From positions 8,130,832-8,194,831 of the forward strand of contig CM022675.1 of assembly GCA_012295275.1 (NCBI GenBank): DNA of 64,000 bases, read 5' to 3'. Positions 41,190 to 61,151 of the stretch are shown piece by piece (positions within the stretch are counted from its first letter, which is position 1; every line of letters starts with the position of its first letter). Under the pieces are notes generated by a model. It did no database searches and had not been told where the DNA came from. It saw nothing but the letters and a program-made list of their open reading frames with translations. This DNA comes from Chrysomallon squamiferum (Eukaryota > Mollusca > Gastropoda > Neomphalida > Peltospiridae). A program made the translations under genes and the position numbers.

Positions 41190-41281
41190 TGGAGATTGCT
41201 GTGTGACATTAATTTTGAATTCGAAGACGATTCAGTAGTAATAATGAAACATCTCATTGTAGGTCAGAAGGTTCTCACTGG
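41190..41281 (+). pseudogene. Isolated remnant of a Hog exon 2
   Basis: It retains GATTGCTGTG, GAAGACGATTCAGTAGTAAT, ATGAAACATCTC and GGTCAGAAGGTTCTCAC before a GT donor. The segment that should encode the last Cys and CFHGDS is deleted, so the catalytic Cys is gone. No other exon is seen in order nearby. Confidence 0.82.
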
Positions 41282-42493
41282 TAAATTAATGTGACAATTA
41301 TTAATTTTACTTTTAACTGCTGAACAAGTGAAGTCAGTAGAAGTGCAGAAATATAATACAATATCCCGTTCTATATATCTTTCTTTGATAACAAATAGGA
41401 CATAATTTTACTGAAGGCTGCAAACAAAATGCTGAAAGAGAAAATCTGAAAACTTCATCTCGAATACAGATAAAGAACAAAAGTAGGAAAAATCATGGCT
41501 CAAACGTTTCCAAACGTTGTTTACTTACACCAATAACATTCAGAGTGGATAAAGGGGCACTAACAAAACAGCCAAGGAAGAATCTGCTACTTGAACAAAG
41601 ACGAAAAGACCTTTGTTATTCACCACTTAGGAGGATCGAAAATCAAACATCTGATTCAGAAAGAGAACGTGCCTGTTACTGATCAAAACGGAAATGGATC
41701 GATGTGTATGCATTCATAAATAGTGAAAGGAAGCACAGCGAAGAAATGCGTTGGCATTCTTTCTCTGTTCGTCACATCTTTTAATGTTATAGCAGAAAAC
41801 GTTACCTTCAGGACTGTTTTTCTTTTTGAGTTATGAAATTTCCTGATTTCTGAGCTTTAGGAAACGTTAGTCTACGTTACCGAAGTTATTACTGAAAATA
41901 TATTTTGAGAAATCAACTTGACGACATAATTTATCATCTCTTTGCGAGCTGTAGCCCTATCATGATGATCCAAGTTATCCAAGTTATCTCTGGTAGGCCT
42001 CACCAGCATGTCTTGGGTACCATTATAAAGAGCAACAGTTTCCTCTTTCCTTTCAACTACTTGTTTCTGTTTTGGTCAAACTCTGAGGTCTTTCGTCATT
42101 TTTTAAGCATCATGCGAAAAAAAAGTGAAACGTTGAATAGCCAGCGTTAATATATTTGCAACAGTATTATTTTATTGTCATATTTTGCAATAAACGTAGT
42201 CAAACCGAATAATGAAATGGTAAATCAAAAATACACATTATTTTGTTTGACCACCTTATTTCCACTTTAATTTTCGTTTTCTTGGATTCGAATGAATTTA
42301 ATTTTTTAAATAGACGATGACATAAATATTTGATTTGTAATATGACATTAAAACTAATGTTTTGTTATAGTAGGAAACGAATTATGAGAATAAAGCTACA
42401 TTCAGTTGTTACAAATTCAAATCTGAACTGATGAAATTATGGAATAATTTTATGCACACGAAAAACTATTTCGTTAATGCGTATGTATGTGTA

Positions 42494-42594
<101 letters not shown>

Positions 42595-43743
42595 TATCTG
42601 AACTGATGATAATTCGTATTTCAACTCATGAATTTTTTTTTTTTAAAAACTGAAAAAAAAAACGGTGAGTCATTGCGAATTATGCGAGATTACATTATTT
42701 AATTTGTGAAAACAAATATTTTCCACGTTAATTAGACAAAGCAAATTTTATTGTTTTATATTTTTTATTTTTTTTTTCGTATCTTACACGTGTTTCTGTA
42801 AATAATAATATACAAATCTGCACTTCAGCCTATAGAGATCATGTGGGAATGTTTAGCAAATATCCTTGATTAAATTTTTATGTTCCATAAAATGAAAACC
42901 TTTCGAATGCTATCAGACAACTGAAATGACATCTTGAAACCAATTGCCAGATAATATTCTTTTTTTCCTGACAGACGGTTTTGTAGTTTTCTGTAGAAAT
43001 GTTTTCTTTATGGATAGCTAGATGTCTCTGACTTCTTTGGTAACTGATGCGGCAGCTGCAGCTTCTCACATGATACATTGTTGGACAAGTTATTCTTCTA
43101 CGTAAAGTAATGATATTCTGCGCAAAGGCGACAACTTCAGTTTTGCAATGAAATGATTTCAATATTTAAGATTGTTGTATTATAAATGGAGTATATGAGT
43201 GGTATTGTTTAAAAATCTAACGTATAAAACATCTGGGAAATGGAAGGGCACCATTAGTGTCAGGTAATCTACAGGACCATGCATATGTTAGATCTGTTTT
43301 CGTTATTTTTCCTTTATTTCCTGGCTCAAAGCGGGAGTTTGTATCCTGACTAAATATAGTTTTCGTCAATTGTAGTATGGTTAAAAAAACCAAAATGCTT
43401 GCCAATATACTTCTGTGTTTATTGTCTTCATATTCAGTTTACTTCAGAAGGTTGAAATCATTGGCCGGTCGTACAGAGGATAAATTAACAATACTATTTC
43501 GAATTATTCGAATTTTAAGGCCTCACAAATTTTCTGGTTCATAACGCCAAAATCTAGCCAGTTCTGATTCTGAACTCTTGTTTTCCACGAATTGCTTAAA
43601 ATCAACTTTGAGATAAGAACGTTTAATCTTCAAAACAAGCTACTGCTCAGTTCTTCACTACAGAGTATTTTTAGTGATTCATGTTGATTATTTTAAATAT
43701 TTAAATAAATGATCGATTTTTTTCCTTTCCAACTTTCATTTCT

Positions 43744-43796
43744 ATGCAAATACCTTTGTAGAATGCAAATAAGTAAAGCTATTACGGATATATTTA
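43744..43796 (+). promoter_or_regulatory. H7 promoter module: paired octamers plus TATA-like box
   Basis: ATGCAAAT at 43744-43751 and 43763-43770 (19 bp apart), then TATATTTA at 43789-43796, 51 bp before the ATG. Confidence 0.65.
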
Positions 43797-43846
43797 TGGC
43801 AGAGCGATAGACAAAACTATAGAGACAGTTGAATAATTTTGAAACA

Positions 43847-48447
<4,601 letters not shown>

Positions 48448-48781
48448 ATGCAAATAAGTTACACCATTTCGTGTATATTTAGGAAGAATTGAAATGGCTT
48501 CTTGAAATAACTCCCAGATAATACTTTGATCTGGTTCTCTTTGGAAAATGGTAGTTAGACATTTCGGACTTGTTTGGTAGATAACAGGGCCAGGCCAGTG
48601 TTTCGCCTGTTTCATTTATTGACAAGTCCGTTAATCACTGATATTCTGTTCCGATACGAGAATTTCAATTTCACAACGAATGAATTAAACTGCATAATAT
48701 CATAGTTATTTATGTAGATTATAGAAAAATATTTAGATATATGATAGATTTTTCCTTTGAAACTTGAATGGTTATGCAAAT
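48448..48781 (+). promoter_or_regulatory. H8 upstream octamer elements
   Basis: A single ATGCAAAT survives at 48774-48781, 84 bp before the ATG, and its partner position has decayed. A more distal copy keeps one octamer at 48448-48455. A third relic (49302-49309) lies inside intron 1. Confidence 0.45.
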
Positions 48782-49351
48782 GTCTTCCTGGATATTTGAG
48801 ATTTAGCTGTAAAAGGAAAAACACCGAGGAAAAAACCACACAGAGGTTGAAACATTTTGAAATTATGAAGTTTTTTGTTTTGTTACTCCTAGTTTTGCTG
48901 CAACGATTTGCAGAAGGTATTTGAGATTATTTTAGAACTTAAACTCTATCTCTATCTTTTTCTGTCTTTCTACCTCTTTTGGATGTTTCCGTATGTCTGT
49001 TCCATACATTTGGAACTTATTTTCGAACTTAAAATCAATCTCAAATTTTTGTCTTTCTGCCCGTTTTGGATGTCCGTGTTTGTTTCGATATGTGTATTAG
49101 TAGGTGATTTCTTGTAGTTTGCCTCTTATATTTTATCAGTCTGTCCGTTATTTCTTAATATTTTTTCTGCATTTAACCAGAAGCAGTAGTTATCGTACCA
49201 TTGTTAAAATGTGCATTCAGACGACTGTTGTAAAATATTTAAATATCTCGTCGATCTTTTTTCCTCTTATATTTTTATGGCTATAAAAATGCCTTTATAA
49301 AATGCAAATAAGTCAAATCCTTTCGAGCAGAAAATGTTTACAACTGATTTT

Positions 49352-49538
49352 TACAACTGAAACTGGACTTAGTTTAGAATAAAACGACAAATATGGTAGG
49401 GCATGTTGACTGGGTCGGGGTAAATGGCCAACGCCCATCTGCAATTCACCACCCTGCCGTGACAGAGCAATGTGCTTACAAAGCTAAGCTGTGACGAAGA
49501 TACATAATAATTTGTTCACGTAAAATCCGGTTATCTGT
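49352..49538 (+). repeat. Block shared by intron 1 of H7 and H8 (copy 2)
   Basis: Counterpart of 44458-44642, located at a comparable place in H8 intron 1. Confidence 0.7.
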
Positions 49539-49729
49539 GAATCATCAGATACACACTTCTTTTATGTATACAAACGTAATATAGTTTATTAGAGTACTAA
49601 TTTGTATATAAATTTAGAGATTATCTAGTCTCTGTATAAAATTTAGAGAAAAAGATTAAATAACAACAATTATTAAATAAATATATGTTAATAATTGTAA
49701 TAAGTAAATAAGCTGCCTGTAGCTGCTGA

Positions 49730-50560
49730 CGTGTGCAAACTGTTAAATTTTGGATTGGTCATCCGCAAAACCTTCTTGTAGCAAAATAGTCTGTTTCTGT
49801 TTTCTTTTTTTCTTGTTGTTGTTGTTGTTCTTCTTCTTCTTCTTCTTCTTCTTCTTTAATATTAAAATTACGTTAATTAGCGGCCAAGAGATGGTGAATT
49901 TTGCGTGAGTAGCATACACAGCTTTGAAATTTCTCCCACCAAGTGGCTTCTCTGGCGTTTTTTTTTTTTCTTTTTGAATTCGCGGTTTTCTTCGACGTCC
50001 GCGGGAATCTATTATATAAAGACATCACAGTTTGAGTCGACGTTGCTTTTTCCTGGTTCTGCAAGCGGTAACCAGGCGGTTGCTCAACAGGACGGCTCCG
50101 TTTGATGAGAACAAAGGTCACGGGAGCGAACTTAAAACTCTGGCTTTGTTTTCATAAGTTTATCGCATGACGATATCGTAACACACTTATCTCTTTTTGG
50201 TTCTTTTTTTTTCTTTTTTTTTTTTGTTCTTTTTTTTTGTTCTTTTTTTTTTTTTTGGATACCCTCATAATAAGGCAGTGTAATCTGCGTCATTAAGTAT
50301 ATTTCACATTCTTTTTCACAAGGTTTTATAAATTCTTGAGGATTTTTTTGCTCTTTATTGTGGTGTGCGTTACATGCTCCTTTGAACAATAGTGCATGTG
50401 TGCCGAGATGAAAAAACAGAGCAGTTTTTAGCTGATCCAGGTTTTTTCAGGCAGCTGTACTGATCCAGGGCGCCAGTAACTAATGCAGACAACTTCTGAG
50501 AGTTTGATTGTATTTTCGATTTCCTGCTCAGTCTGCATCTCCGTGTATGTATTGGTTTGC
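49730..50560. other. Unidentified insertion-like segment in H8 intron 1
   Basis: Less AT-rich sequence (for example CGACGTCCGCGGGAATC) with no counterpart that I can see in the other copies. It is flanked by (GTT)n/(CTT)n and followed by poly-T runs near 50200-50260. No reading frame of note and no terminal repeats are identified. Confidence 0.35.
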
Positions 50561-51902
50561 ATGAATTTTTTTTAGAAATTTTTTTAAACGCTTATAATTC
50601 ATGCGCTAGAGAGTGCAACCCGATAACTGTTTTTATGAACGTTATAATAGACAACCGGCAGCGCAAAAAAAAAAAAGCTATTATTTGTTTTCTTCTTCTT
50701 TAAAAAAAAAATAATAATAATAACCAAAAATAAAGATACGAAAGTAAGTAAATTGTGTCCTTCTATGTATTTCTCCCTTTGTTTTTGTCTCTTTCTTCTT
50801 ACCTTTACATTCATTCCCCCTCCCCCCCTTTTCGTTTTCCTTCCTTTTCTTTTGTTCTCGTAGTTCTTATTATGTCTCTGATTTCCTGGCTCTGTTTTAA
50901 TCTCTGTCGCTCTCTCCGTTGCTCTCTGATTTTTTCTCTTCTCTCCCTCCCCCACTTCAGCTCGTTTTCTCCATCGTTTCCTCTACTTCTTTCGACATTT
51001 TCTCTCTGTATCTATCTCTACTTCTCTCCTGCGCAAATCCTTCTTCCCGTCCCGGAAACTTTACTTCTGAGAAACACGATCCACTGAACAACTTTTTTTT
51101 TTTTTTTTTTTTTTGTTCCAGGAGAAATATGTCATTGTAAAGCCAACGAGAATGAACAATCAGTATCGAAAACGTCGACCGACTGCAAGTGCGGATGCAA
51201 AGAGTACGACAATGACAACTGCTGTGAAGAATGTTGTTTCCATGGTGACAGTAATCTTACACTCGAAGACGGTTCAGTAGTAAAAATGAAACATGTAACT
51301 GTGGGTCAGAAAGTTCTCACAGGTAAGTTATTATTACTGTTGGTTATATTTCATGATCGATTTTTGAAGTTAATGTTAAAATCGTGATTCAGCTCCCGAA
51401 GAAGGAACACACAAATACGGAGATTTGCAGATAACAAAACATCCCATTGCCCACGGCTGTTTCGTCTACAACGAGTAGGATGCCGCGTTATCCACCTGTA
51501 CAAGGCAGCACTCTAAGCACTAGTGCTGAGACAGAACCCTGAAAGCAAGGTCTCGGATACAGACACGGCAAATCATATCTGAAGACCTCATTTCCGAAGA
51601 AGCACGATTTCTTTACCTTTAAGTCTACATCTCGAGTTCTTACAGCAATGACATCTGGAGTGGAGACATGGGCAAAAAAACAAACAAAAAAAAAACAGAC
51701 AATGAACCAACTGTTACCTACACAAACAAAGACGGAAGGAGCTGTACTAATCATAAAACAGTTACTCGTTCAGCATTCGTCACAACTTAACAGAGAAAAA
51801 TAGTGTAGCGTTTCGTAACGACCACAAAAAACGTTATAATCGCCATTGCTTATATTAAAGATCTTTAGGTAATCTTTAGTCTACGTTACCAAGGTTGTTA
51901 CT

Positions 51903-51903
51903 G

Positions 51904-51962
<59 letters not shown>

Positions 51963-51963
51963 T
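51903..51963. repeat. (ATT)n tract in H8 intron 2
   Basis: About 60 bp of pure triplet repeat followed by further T-rich simple sequence to 52170. Confidence 0.9.
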
Positions 51964-52857
51964 TATTTTCTGTTTCATTATATTATATTATTAATTTATT
52001 TAAATTCTTTTCTTCTTGTTGTTGTTACTGTGGCTTTTTCAGAATTGCTACGTATTATGATTATTATTATTATGTTGTTGTTGTTGTTGTGTGTTTTATT
52101 ATTATTATTTTTTTCTATTTGTTTTTATCTTTTATCTTTTATTTTATTTTTTTTGCTGTTGTTATAGTTTGTTTGTCCTTTGCTAATATTCACTGTTTTT
52201 CCTTAAGTGGAAAATGGAAAACGAATATTTACTGAAGTAAAAACTTTCATGGAACGATTTCCCAACACCAACGCCATACATCAAAACGTTTACGACAGAA
52301 AATGGAAATCACTTTTCCATCACAGGGGACCATCTGATATTTATGTCCAAGAATAACAAAACTGCTGACATGAGAGTTGAGTGAGTATTCGTATGTTTCT
52401 GTCTGCTTATTCGGTTCCTACTGTACAAGCACATCTGTTCTTGCACGAGTGATAATAAATCTTGTTTTCTGATTTCAGCTACCATTTATATCATTACGTA
52501 TTATTAAAACCTTAAACAAAAATACTAAAGAAAATAAGATTTACCTACAGATTACACGAACATACAGACACATAGACACGGAAATGTATAGAGAAAAAAA
52601 TACAAATGGATTTAGTCTAATCAAAAGATGTACATTTTTCATTCTAAGGAAAGCGATGTTGGTGAGACTAGGTGATTATATTTTCTCCACACTGTGGTGT
52701 CCAAGTGGTCTTTGTGCAGAGCGAGTTGTTGATATTTCCTTTTCTGAAAAACCAGGTAATAATAATCGTGATTATTAAGATGATGATGATGATGATGATG
52801 ATAATAACAACATTATTATTAGTAGTAGAAGTAGCAGAAGTAGTAGCAGTAATATTG

Positions 52858-52899
<42 letters not shown>

Positions 52900-53926
52900 G
52901 TAATAATAAAAACAATTGAAAGTCAATTATAAGTTATTGATTCATATCAGTGATATATCTGGAAGATGTTTTGAGCAGATGAAAGCAAAATATTTAATAT
53001 TTTTCACAGGGTTGTACGTACCACTGACTGATACAGGAACTCTTGTTGTGAATGGAATCTTAGCTTCGAATTACGCTTATTTTGATCATGACGTGGCACA
53101 GTTAGGCATGACATCGTTCCGGTGGTTTCCTTGGTTACTGAAACCATGGGAACAAGACGGATTCAGTCCTATTCTGAAACTCATGAAATCCTTAGACGTT
53201 GAGTTCAGGTCTTCGTATGTTTACCGAATACTGAACTAAGTTCGTTTTCCTAAAAATATTTCGTTTTCTTTTTTTCTTCTTGTATCCTACACTAAGAGGA
53301 GTAAGGTATTTTCATCCTTGGGACTCCTGGAGACAGTGAACCAATGTCAGCAAACTTACAAAAAAAAAATGTAATAGTTTAATTGTTAATTAACTCATCT
53401 AATTATTTTTAATAAAATAGTGCATAAACCTCGATAAAATATTGTGTGTATAAAATAAAAAATGATATCGGTTTATATCAGTTGACCGATATATATCAAA
53501 TATCATTCATATATATCTGTTTCTATTTCTGTCTGTAAATATATATGTATGTAACAAAAAAGGGTCAGAAAAGCAAAATGAGAAACATTTAATAGGCAAA
53601 TGGTTAAAATATTCTGCAATATTCAGGCCAAATAATGAAATGATAAGTCAGAACTACACAACTTTTTGTTTTGCTCTTTAACATTGATTTTCTTGGAAGC
53701 AGAAGAGATGATTTAAAAATGCAACTATAATAAAACATTAGAATTGGCGCTTTCATACCGGTCGACACAAACTTTAATCATTTTATTAGAGACTTTTGAT
53801 AACATACAAAGTGTAATCTACATTCAGTTAATACAAATTGAAATTGCTGCAGGTGATCCTCAAATATGTTACGACTCTCATAATTGCTCTGTAATATGAA
53901 AATGTGATAAATCATTTCATGTATCT

Positions 53927-54028
<102 letters not shown>

Positions 54029-54274
54029 GCTTTAGACATTCACTGTCCCTAGAAGACGACCCATCAGGTGTAAGTAATTAAAAAATAATAATAATCCGAG
54101 TCATGATGACTGATGCGAGATTAATTTATTTAATCTGTGAAAACAGAACTGTAGTTTAAGTATCTATAACCTAAATAACCTGTGGACATGGACTTCTTAT
54201 TTAACTGAATCACGTAAAGAAACTGGCATAAGCTTAAATGTTGGTACTGTCGTGATAATGAATACAGTGTTACT

Positions 54275-54880
54275 TCGGCCCCTAAGATTGAGTATTTCTA
54301 CAATATCTTACCTTTCCCCTCGACAATTCGTAGGCTGTATGAACAACTCCACTTCCTCTGCCACACGCGATTGAATCCTTTGGTAATAGCTAGTCCTCCT
54401 TCAGTTCAGTAGGTGGAAGCTGTTACCTGGGCCAGATGAACCTTAGCTCTGTAGTTCTCTCCCGGGCATCCCGCCACCCAGAGTTACAAATTAAATTGCC
54501 TTATCCCATGAAACTACTTGTATTATAGCACAAATTAAATGTTCATTTGGTTTTCAACCGGTTGACCTTGCTTATGAAAGCACTGATGGTGGCATCTTTT
54601 CAATCTGGCTCTTTGTGCTCTGGTTGACAGGATTCTGTTGCTGATGAACCTTGCAAAATAGAGCAGTATTATGAATATGACATTGATATTCATTTGGGTG
54701 GGTGGACGTGAATTTTTTTCCCGTAGTGGCTGAAATGGCGCTTGAATTGGGGAGACTGATTACTGCGGATGTGGCGCTTATACTACGTGGGCCAGTCAAC
54801 TAGAGTTAATTCCCTTTGGCCTTTTCCCCAGCTTTAACCAGTTACCACTAACCTCGCAACTAGATATATTTTCCTGGCAT
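54275..54880. other. Unmatched segment interrupting the H8-H9 spacer
   Basis: The flanking sequence before 54275 (GTTGGTACTGTCGTGATAAT) matches the paralogous site near 56350, but the following 600 bp do not. It is less AT-rich, with blocks such as CTCTCCCGGGCATCCCGCC and CAACCGGTTGACC. It could be a SINE or another insertion. No family recognised. Confidence 0.4.
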
Positions 54881-55989
54881 TAAATGGGATTATTAGGTAT
54901 TACGAATAATCTCTATTATAATATTATGATGAAAATTGTGTACGTTCATAAGCTATAGGTGCTGAGAGTCTCACAGTAATATTTTCAAACGAAATGTTTT
55001 TATCTTAAGTAAAAGATAATTTTATTTTCAAGAGAATAGCAACGTTTAAAACAACATTTCCTTTGTGATTTTATTTATTATTTTCTTTAAAACATCAAAA
55101 GTATATTTTTCAGATGATCGTTTTCAATTGCCATAGATAATTTAGACAATTTATACTTATACTTCGAGTCTGCTTTCGCAAATTAAATGGTTTATCATGT
55201 TGTTGTTTTTTAAAAAGGGATTAGCAGCAAAATCGTATGAAAATATTTCTAAATTATCCATCTGTTCAACTGCTGCGATTTGAATTCGAACAACTGAATG
55301 TAGCTTTATTCTCATAGTTCGTGTCCTTCTATTTAAAAATATTTATATGATCGTCTGTTTTAAAATTAAATTTACTGGAATACCAAGAAAATGAAAGTTA
55401 AAGTGAAAATAAGGTGGTCAAACAAAATAATGTGTATTTGTGACCTTTTTTTCATTATTCGGCCTGACTTTAAGTCTACTGCAAAATAATACAATAAAAT
55501 AATACCGTTGAAACTATTTTAATGCTGGTCATTCAACTTTTCACAATTTTCTCGCATGATGCTTAAAAAATTTTCAGTTTTATTTCCTGTTTTTCAGTCT
55601 TTAATTTAATTTAACTTACTTTAATTTTGTATTTATTTTTAAGCTGAACAAGGGCTTGTAATTTAGTAATAGAGAATAATATAAGTACTGAACCCCTAAT
55701 CAGACACTATAACTGGTAATTTGGCACAATGCAAAGCAATATAAAATGATATTATGTGTAGAATTTTGCTAACAGACAACTTATCTTTATGCTCGCTTTC
55801 AGAAGTAAAAGCACATTCAGTTATTAGAAATTCAAATCGCCTACAGATGAACTTGAAACAGTCTTTCAATTTTTTTTATTTAATAACAGATTGATTTCTC
55901 GCTTCGTGCTTTTACGACTATGCTAATCGCTTTGAAAAAGAGAAAAATTATGAATCATGTCATTTACCTGTCTCACACGAACATACTGC

Positions 55990-55991
<2 letters not shown>

Positions 55992-56085
<94 letters not shown>
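55992..56085. repeat. (GA)n tract upstream of H9
   Basis: Preceded by CTGTCTCACACGAACATACT, which also precedes the tract near 60022, so the two are paralogous. Confidence 0.95.
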
Positions 56086-56853
56086 TCAAAATATATGTAT
56101 TATACAATATTCGTTTAAGCGCGATTTTTTTACAATCTGTGTTGTAAATTTAGAAATGTTCGTCCCTAGAAGACGACGCATCAGGCGTTAGTACTCAAAA
56201 AATAAAAATAATTCGAATCATGATGACTGACACGAATTTGACTTATTTAATTTGTGAACACTGAATTGTAGTTTAAGTAGCGGTTGTCTAGATAACCTTT
56301 GGCCATGGAGATCTTTAATTTAATCACGTAAAGAAAGTGCTTAAATGTTAGTACTGTCGCGATAATAAATATAGCGTTATTTGGTTTGGAAATATTTCTG
56401 TGGACATTACAGCCTAAAAATTGCTGGTCCTCATATATATATAGTATTTCACATTAACCTTACATTAATATTACTAATGGTATAGAAATCTTCACTTCAA
56501 AATATAAAAAAGTGCGTGCTCTGGCAATCTTGAAGGAATGTACGTATTTGTGTGTCTTATTTTTGCAGACTTAAAAGATTTCGAACACCATAAGAGAATT
56601 TAAATGGCTTCTTGAAACCAACTGCAAAATAATACTTTTATCCCTTTATACAGCCTTCTCGTTTTCTTTGCGCGATATGGTGGTTAGATATCTCTGACTT
56701 GTTTGGTAGGTGATAGAGGTAGGCCAGTTTTTCGCCTGTTTCATTTCTGTACAAGTTGATCTTGCTGATAAAATATAAATTATCTGTTCCGAGCTCCAAA
56801 TTTCACTTTATTCATATAAATTATTGATTTTTTCTTTTCTCAGTTTTATAGCG

Positions 56854-56880
56854 ATGCAAATGCCTTTCAGTAATGCAAAT
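56854..56880 (+). promoter_or_regulatory. H9 paired octamers
   Basis: ATGCAAAT at 56854-56861 and 56873-56880, 19 bp apart, about 100 bp before the ATG. No clear TATA box: the position reads CAGTATTAGAA. Confidence 0.6.
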
Positions 56881-56957
56881 GAGTTAAACGATTTCGTCAG
56901 TATTAGAATTACAGCGATAGAAGGAAAAACGCACAGAGTTCAAACGTTTTTGATACC

Positions 56958-57774
56958 ATGAAGTATTCTGCTTTGCTAATCCTGCTTTTGCTGCTACAGC
57001 CTGTAAGAGGTATTTCGTATCGTTTTCGAATTTATATTAATCCCGTTACCACATTTCCCGTCTGTTTGTTTCTGTCACTTTATTTCCGTTTCTTCTTTCT
57101 TCTTCTCTTTTCTTTTTCCTCCTTTTAATTTTTTTTTTCTTTTCCCTTTCCTTATTATTACTCCTCTTCCTCCGCCTCCATTACTTCCTGTCTTTGCTTT
57201 CATCTCTCCACCTCACAGTATTTCACTCTATCTGTCAGCTTTACTTATTCCTGTCTAACTCCATTTGCGTTTTCTCCCCGCTTTCCTCTCAATCTTTCGC
57301 CATCTCAGTTTGTTTTCCTGCCTTTTCCTCTGTCAAGCCCTGTCTTTTTCTTTCTCCTACTGACGAAAACGCTTTTACTCCAGGATATATTTATAAATGT
57401 AAATGCAAGAAAAGGGACGAGAAAGGGAAGTGGACACTGACTGCTTCCCAGTTGTGTCCCTTGTGATTGTATTATGTACACAAAAGGAGATTGCTGTTTG
57501 CCGTGTTGTTTCCATGGTGACAGTAAGCTTGAACTCGAAAACGGTTCAGTGGTAAAAATGAAATATCTAACTGCAGGTCAGAAGATTCTCACAGGTAAAT
57601 TATTAAGACAACTATTAATTCTGCTGAAGTTAAAGGTCATCATAAAGCTCTCGAATAAGCAAAAAAACACTGATTACTAATGACGGCATGAACTAAACAC
57701 TAGAAAAAAACAACAAAAAACAACACAGTGGTAGAATACGTAAACACGTAAAACAAACTAAAATAGAAGATGAT

Positions 57775-57817
<43 letters not shown>

Positions 57818-59025
57818 TGTTGTTGTTGTTGATATTCTTAGTAATTTTCATGCTTTTATCCTGGATGTTATTTTTTTTTTTTTTTTTTTTTTTTTTATAT
57901 ATATATATATATATATTTATTTTTTTTTGTTGTTGTTTTTCTTCTAGTGGAAAATGGAAAACGGATATTTTCTGAGGTGAGAACATTCATGAAACGACTT
58001 CCGCAAACCAACGTCACGCACAGAACTTTTACGACAGAAAAGGGAAATCACTTTTCCATCACAGAGGACCATCTGATATTTATGTCCAACAACAACAACA
58101 CTACTGACATGAAAGCTGAGTTAGTATTCATATAACTCTGTCTCCACTGTTCGTTTCATAGAAAATAAGAAGGTATTTTGTTTATTCTGGCTATCTTCTT
58201 GTCAAGGCGATTTTGTCTTTCAAAAATAAACCTACCTTCTCTTTTTTCACCTTCATTTATGTTATTACGTTTGATTAAAACTTTGTTCTAAAGAAGGTGA
58301 AACAAAAGATATATGTGTACACAATAACATTGAGAAATACATGCACACCCACACATAAACACAGATATTTACAAATGCAAATTTAAATAGGATAAAGCGC
58401 ATTCAAAGATATTAATATAATTACCTTTGTTGCACTAAGGATTGCGATGTTGGTGAAACGAGGTGATTATATTTTCTCCACACTGTCGTGTCCAAGTGGT
58501 CTTTGTGCAGAGCGAGTTGTTGATATTTCCTTTTCTGAAAAACCAGGTAATAATATTCCTGATTATTAAGATGATGATGATAATAATAATAACAATATTA
58601 TTAATAGTAGTAGAAATGGCAGAAGTAGAGGCAGTAATATTCATAATAATAATAATGATCATAATTGTATTAATAATAATAATTATAATGACAACGATGA
58701 CGACGATGATGATGATGATAATAATAATCAATTATTAATTCCTGACAGTCACTTTTATATGTGAAGGTTGTTTTGATTAGATGAAAAAATATCAAATATT
58801 TTTTTCACAGGGTTGTACGTACCACTGACTGATACAGGAACTCTTGTTGTGGATGGAATCTTAGCTTCCAATTACGCTTATTTTGATCATGACGTGGCAC
58901 AGTTCTTCGTGAGTCCGTTCCGGTGGTTTCCTTGGTTACTGAAACCATGGGAGCAAGGCGGATTCAGTCCTATTCTGAAACTCATCAAATCCTTAGATGT
59001 CACGTTGAGGTGTTCCGAATACTGA
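56958..59025 (+). pseudogene. H9: eight-Cys/Hog gene with a frameshift in exon 2
   Basis: Exons: 56958-57009, 57384-57594, 57948-58119, 58440-58546 and 58811-59025. The signal peptide is MKYSALLILLLLLQPVR. Exon 2 is 211 bp. Between the third and fourth Cys codons an extra base puts a TGA in frame, and the second half (CDC, CCLPC, CFHGDSKLELENGS) reads in the shifted frame. Exon 3 is intact, with TEDH and Lys at the Asp303 position (FMKRLP). Exon 5 is 15 bp shorter, ending RCSEY. Hint changes such as LENGS, KYLTAG and KIL are unique to this copy and fit relaxed constraint. AATAAA is at 59123-59128. Confidence 0.8.
57777..57818. repeat. (TTTA)n tract in H9 intron 2
   Basis: Tetranucleotide run, followed by poly-T and (TA)n near 57871-57916. 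Confidence 0.9.
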
Positions 59026-60891
<1,866 letters not shown>

Positions 60892-61100
60892 TTTCAAATG
60901 CCTTTCTATAATACAAATCAGTTAAATGAGTTTCTGCATATTTAACATATACCGATAAAAGGGAAAATTTTACTTTGGCAAAGAATGAATTCAAATATTT
61001 TAAAATATTTAGATATATGATTGATTTTCTCTTTCACAGTTTTATGGCTATGCAAATGCCTTTCTAAAATGCAAATCAGTTAAACGTGTTTCTGTATAAT
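60892..61100 (+). promoter_or_regulatory. H10 promoter region with a duplicated octamer module
   Basis: The proximal pair ATGCAAAT is at 61050-61057 and 61069-61076 with TATAAT at 61095-61100, 57 bp before the ATG. The distal copy has decayed octamers TTTCAAAT (60892-60899) and ATACAAAT (60911-60918) at the same 19 bp spacing. Confidence 0.6.
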
Positions 61101-61151
61101 TAAGATACAGCGAGAGAAGAGAAAAACACAGAGTTGAAAAGTTTTGAAACC

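Larger units (their letters stand above)
48865..53239 (+). pseudogene. H8: eight-Cys/Hog gene with a frameshift in exon 3
   Basis: Exons: 48865-48916, 51122-51322, 52208-52380, 52649-52755 and 53010-53239. The signal peptide is MKFFVLLLLVLLQRFAE. The peptide has ICHC, 15 residues, CKCGC, seven residues and CCEEC, with an acidic middle (KEYDNDN), then CFHGDSNLTLEDGS. Exon 3 is 173 bp instead of 172: an extra A in the run before the TFTT codons shifts the frame ahead of the TxxH motif. The other exons are open and the last ends SSYVYRILN. The Asp303 position is Glu (FMER). VVN replaces VVD, as in Hedgehog. The insertion is in a homopolymer, so the gene could be intact if this is a base-calling error. 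Confidence 0.75.
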
